The notes beneath the pieces were generated by a model. It was not told the origin of the DNA. It did not search any database and saw nothing but the letters and a program-made list of their open reading frames with translations. From CAYWIT01 sp964458415 (GTDB lineage Bacteria; Pseudomonadota; Alphaproteobacteria; Micavibrionales; UBA2020), in assembly GCA_964458415.1 (NCBI GenBank), contig CAYWIT010000004.1, positions 88,780-152,779 on the forward strand: a DNA stretch of 64,000 nt, read 5' to 3'. This document shows positions 62,111-64,000 of this stretch, piece by piece. Each line of letters starts with the position of its first letter. The stretch's first letter is position 1. The position numbers and the translations under genes are program-made.

Positions 62111-62629
62111 TTACTGAACGACGACAACGCCACGGCGGTTTTGCGCCCAGGACGCTTCATCCGAGCCGAGAACAGCGGGGCGTTCCTTGCCGTAGCTGAT
62201 GGTCTGGATGCGTGCGGGTTCAACGCCGTTGGCGATGAGGTAGTTACGGACGGTCATGGCGCGTTTTTCGCCAAGCGCCAGGTTGTATTCGCGCGTGCCG
62301 CGCTCGTCGGCATGGCCTTCGATCATGATATTGACGTTCGGATAGTTTTTCAGCCATTGCGCCTGATGTTCAACCATCGTGCGGCCTTCGGTCGTCAGGT
62401 CATACTGATTGTAGCCGAAGAAAACACGGTCGCCGACATTGACGACCAGATCTTGCTGGGAACCGGGCAGAGGGCCTGCCAGATCGCCCTGATCCATTCC
62501 TGCGATCGGGGCGCGATCCGCCGCCGTCAGGTCGCCGTCAGTCGTGATAGAACCGGTATCTTTCGGTGTAGAAGAGCAGCCGGCAACCAGTACCAGAACT
62601 GCGAGGAAACTCAGAATACGCGCACCCAT
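62111..62629 (-). CDS. pal: Peptidoglycan-associated lipoprotein Pal
   Basis: This 172-residue outer membrane lipoprotein has a lipobox LVAGC with Cys18. An OmpA-like domain from about 55 includes VFFGYNQYDLTTEGR and the peptidoglycan-binding IEGHADERGTREYNLALGEK, and ends in NRRGVVVV. It ties the outer membrane to the wall as part of Tol-Pal. tolQRAB usually precede pal; here a divergent uvrD-type helicase gene lies 172 bp upstream, so pal must have its own promoter. Confidence 0.95.
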   Translation of the reverse strand: MGARILSFLAVLVLVAGCSSTPKDTGSITTDGDLTAADRAPIAGMDQGDLAGPLPGSQQDLVVNVGDRVFFGYNQYDLTTEGRTMVEHQAQWLKNYPNVNIMIEGHADERGTREYNLALGEKRAMTVRNYLIANGVEPARIQTISYGKERPAVLGSDEASWAQNRRGVVVVQ

Positions 62630-62801
62630 GTTTTAAACTCCTGTTATGTGTTGGGTCAGTCTTGATCCAATTGAATTGTTATACCCGTGCCAGCGTAAGT
62701 ACAAGAATGTTTTAAATTTTTACGTTATTTTTTTGAGGTATGCACCGGCATTCTTTGCTATTTATGATGAGGCGTTGAAAAAGGACAGGATTAAACATAA
62801 A

Positions 62802-64000
62802 ATGATGCCCGCCCCGCAAGTTCATGGTTTTTCATATCTTGAAAAACTCAATCCCCCGCAGCGTGAGGCTGTCGAGGCAACGGAAGGGCCTGTGCTGGTT
62901 CTGGCTGGGGCGGGGACAGGCAAGACGCGCGTGCTGACGACAAGGCTGGGGCATCTGCTTTCTGCGGGCAAAGTGCATCCGGCGCAGATTCTGGCGGTCA
63001 CCTTTACCAACAAGGCCGCGCTGGAGATGAAAAAACGTGTCTCCGCCCTGCTGGGCGGGCAGCCGGTCGAAGGCTGGTGGCTGGGAACCTTTCACGCGCT
63101 GGCGGCGCGGATGCTGCGGCGCCATGCCGAGCTTGTCGGGCTGAAATCCGGCTTCACCATTCTTGACGACGACGACCAGCAGCGTCTTTTGAAGCAATTG
63201 CTGGAAGCGGAGAATATCGATGTCAAGAAATGGCCGCCGCGTCTGTTGATGAGTTTTATCCAGCGCTGGAAGGATCGCGGCTTTGCGCCCGGGCAGGAAC
63301 CCGCCGGAGAGGCGAGCGATATCGCGCTTGGCATTTTGCCAAGACTCTATGCCCAGTATCAGGAACGGCTGCGGATTCTCAATGCCTGTGATTTCGGCGA
63401 TCTGCTTTTGCATGTGCTGACTATCTTCCGCAATCCGGAACACCGCGCCGTGCTGGAGGATTACCAGAACCGTTTCCGTTATATCCTTGTCGATGAATAT
63501 CAGGATACCAATACAGCGCAGTATCTCTGGCTGCGGCTGCTGGCGCAAAAACACAGGAACATCTGCTGCGTCGGGGACGATGACCAGTCGATTTACGGCT
63601 GGCGGGGCGCTGAAGTCGGCAATATCCTCAAATTCGAAAATGATTTTCCGGGCGCCCGGATCGTGCGGCTGGAGCAGAATTACCGTTCGACCCAGCATAT
63701 TCTTTCCGCCGCCAATGCGGTCATCGCGCATAATCGCGGACGGCTGGGCAAGACGCTGTGGAGCGGCATAGCCGAGGGCGAAAAGGTCCAGGTGCGGGGC
63801 GTCTGGGATGGCCAGCAGGAGGCGACGGCGGTGGCAGAAGCGATCGACCGTCTGCGCAAGCGGGGCACGCCGCTGCGGGAGATGGCCATACTGGTGCGGG
63901 CATCGCATCAGACGCGGGCTTTCGAGGAATGTTTTATTCGGGAAGGCATTCCCTATAAAGTGCTGGGGGGGCTGCGTTTTTATGAACGGCAGGAAATCCG
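62802..64000 (+). CDS. uvrD: UvrD/PcrA-type DNA helicase, N-terminal part (cut by window edge)
   Basis: About 399 codons are in the window. The protein opens MMPAPQVHGFSYLEKLNPPQ. It has the Q motif and Walker A AGAGTGKTRVL near residue 38, motif Ia VTFTNKAALEMKKR, Walker B ILVDEYQDTNTAQYLWL near 228, and motif III/IV GDDDQSIYGWRGAEVGNI with LEQNYRST. This is a superfamily 1A 3'-5' helicase of the UvrD/PcrA/Rep group, acting in excision repair. Start is the ATG at 62802; a TTG 27 bases upstream is in frame. Which of UvrD, PcrA or Rep cannot be separated without the C-terminus. Confidence 0.88.
   Translation, partial: MMPAPQVHGFSYLEKLNPPQREAVEATEGPVLVLAGAGTGKTRVLTTRLGHLLSAGKVHPAQILAVTFTNKAALEMKKRVSALLGGQPVEGWWLGTFHALAARMLRRHAELVGLKSGFTILDDDDQQRLLKQLLEAENIDVKKWPPRLLMSFIQRWKDRGFAPGQEPAGEASDIALGILPRLYAQYQERLRILNACDFGDLLLHVLTIFRNPEHRAVLEDYQNRFRYILVDEYQDTNTAQYLWLRLLAQKHRNICCVGDDDQSIYGWRGAEVGNILKFENDFPGARIVRLEQNYRSTQHILSAANAVIAHNRGRLGKTLWSGIAEGEKVQVRGVWDGQQEATAVAEAIDRLRKRGTPLREMAILVRASHQTRAFEECFIREGIPYKVLGGLRFYERQEI

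Noticed and set aside
62681..62706. TTGTAC/TATAAC pair considered as a pal promoter on the minus strand
   Set aside because: Spacer is only 15 bp, so it is not listed as a feature.

Overview
This window looks like a 64 kb stretch of an alphaproteobacterial chromosome of moderate-to-high GC. Several markers point that way: an ALAS-type hemA (C4 haem pathway), a Tim44-domain protein next to secB/fxsA/mltA, the zeta-type F1-ATPase inhibitor (DUF1476), the order mutM-(hypothetical)-enoyl-CoA hydratase-rpsT-dnaA, and hflK-hflC-DUF2065-Do protease. The order or family cannot be settled from this sequence alone. Coding density is very high, many genes overlap by 4 bp, and I see no phage, insertion sequence, CRISPR array, tRNA or rRNA gene.

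Layout. 1-3265 (minus): 5' end of fabD, dnaQ, coaE, aroE and the DUF299 PEP synthase/PPDK regulator. 3441-9157 (plus): ferredoxin-NADP reductase, an unknown membrane protein, a [2Fe-2S] ferredoxin, pheS and pheT. 9160-10568 (minus): lapA-like gene, ihfB and an Hsp20. 10825-14308 (plus): nadA-nadB-nadC behind a promoter with a dyad. 14311-17133 (minus): DinG-family helicase. 17229-19190 (plus): GNAT acetyltransferase and class II lysS. 19231-25236 (plus): copper/silver efflux set made of a Met/His/Cys-rich secreted protein followed by CusC-, CusB- and CusA-like genes. 25466-26753 (plus): rpsF-rpsR-rplI with terminator. 26866-33538 (plus): dnaB, alr, mlaE, mlaF and PBP1A.

33551-41746 (minus): a frameshifted small gene, a TerB-like protein, a DsbD/ScsB-type reductase, dnaA, rpsT, enoyl-CoA hydratase, a small secreted protein, mutM, secB and fxsA. 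41886-44650 (plus): Tim44-like protein, mltA and an FkbM methyltransferase. 44660-45589 (minus): PfkB sugar kinase. 45811-47091 (plus): hemA. 47094-51843 (minus): miaA, Do protease, DUF2065, hflC and hflK. 52073-53260 (plus): mrp. 53247-62629 (minus): zeta inhibitor, nadK, thiD, glmM, an ankyrin-repeat protein, ftsH, tilS, cpoB and pal. 62802-end (plus): uvrD-type helicase, cut by the window edge.

How the genes work together. Most are housekeeping: replication and repair (dnaQ, dnaB, dnaA, mutM, uvrD, dinG), NAD synthesis (nadABC, nadK), the cell envelope (PBP1A, mltA, glmM, alr, mlaEF, pal/cpoB) and membrane protein quality control (ftsH with hflKC, Do protease). The accessory or less expected elements are the copper efflux set with its unassigned leading gene, the ankyrin protein between ftsH and glmM, the frameshifted gene after PBP1A, the TerB-like protein and the FkbM methyltransferase. 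No large undescribed system is evident. The more interesting signals are small: intergenic dyads at nadA, hflK, glmM and dnaA, DnaA boxes around rpsT, a MutM zinc finger lacking its last cysteine, and dispersal of a gene cluster that in other alphaproteobacteria lies near the origin.
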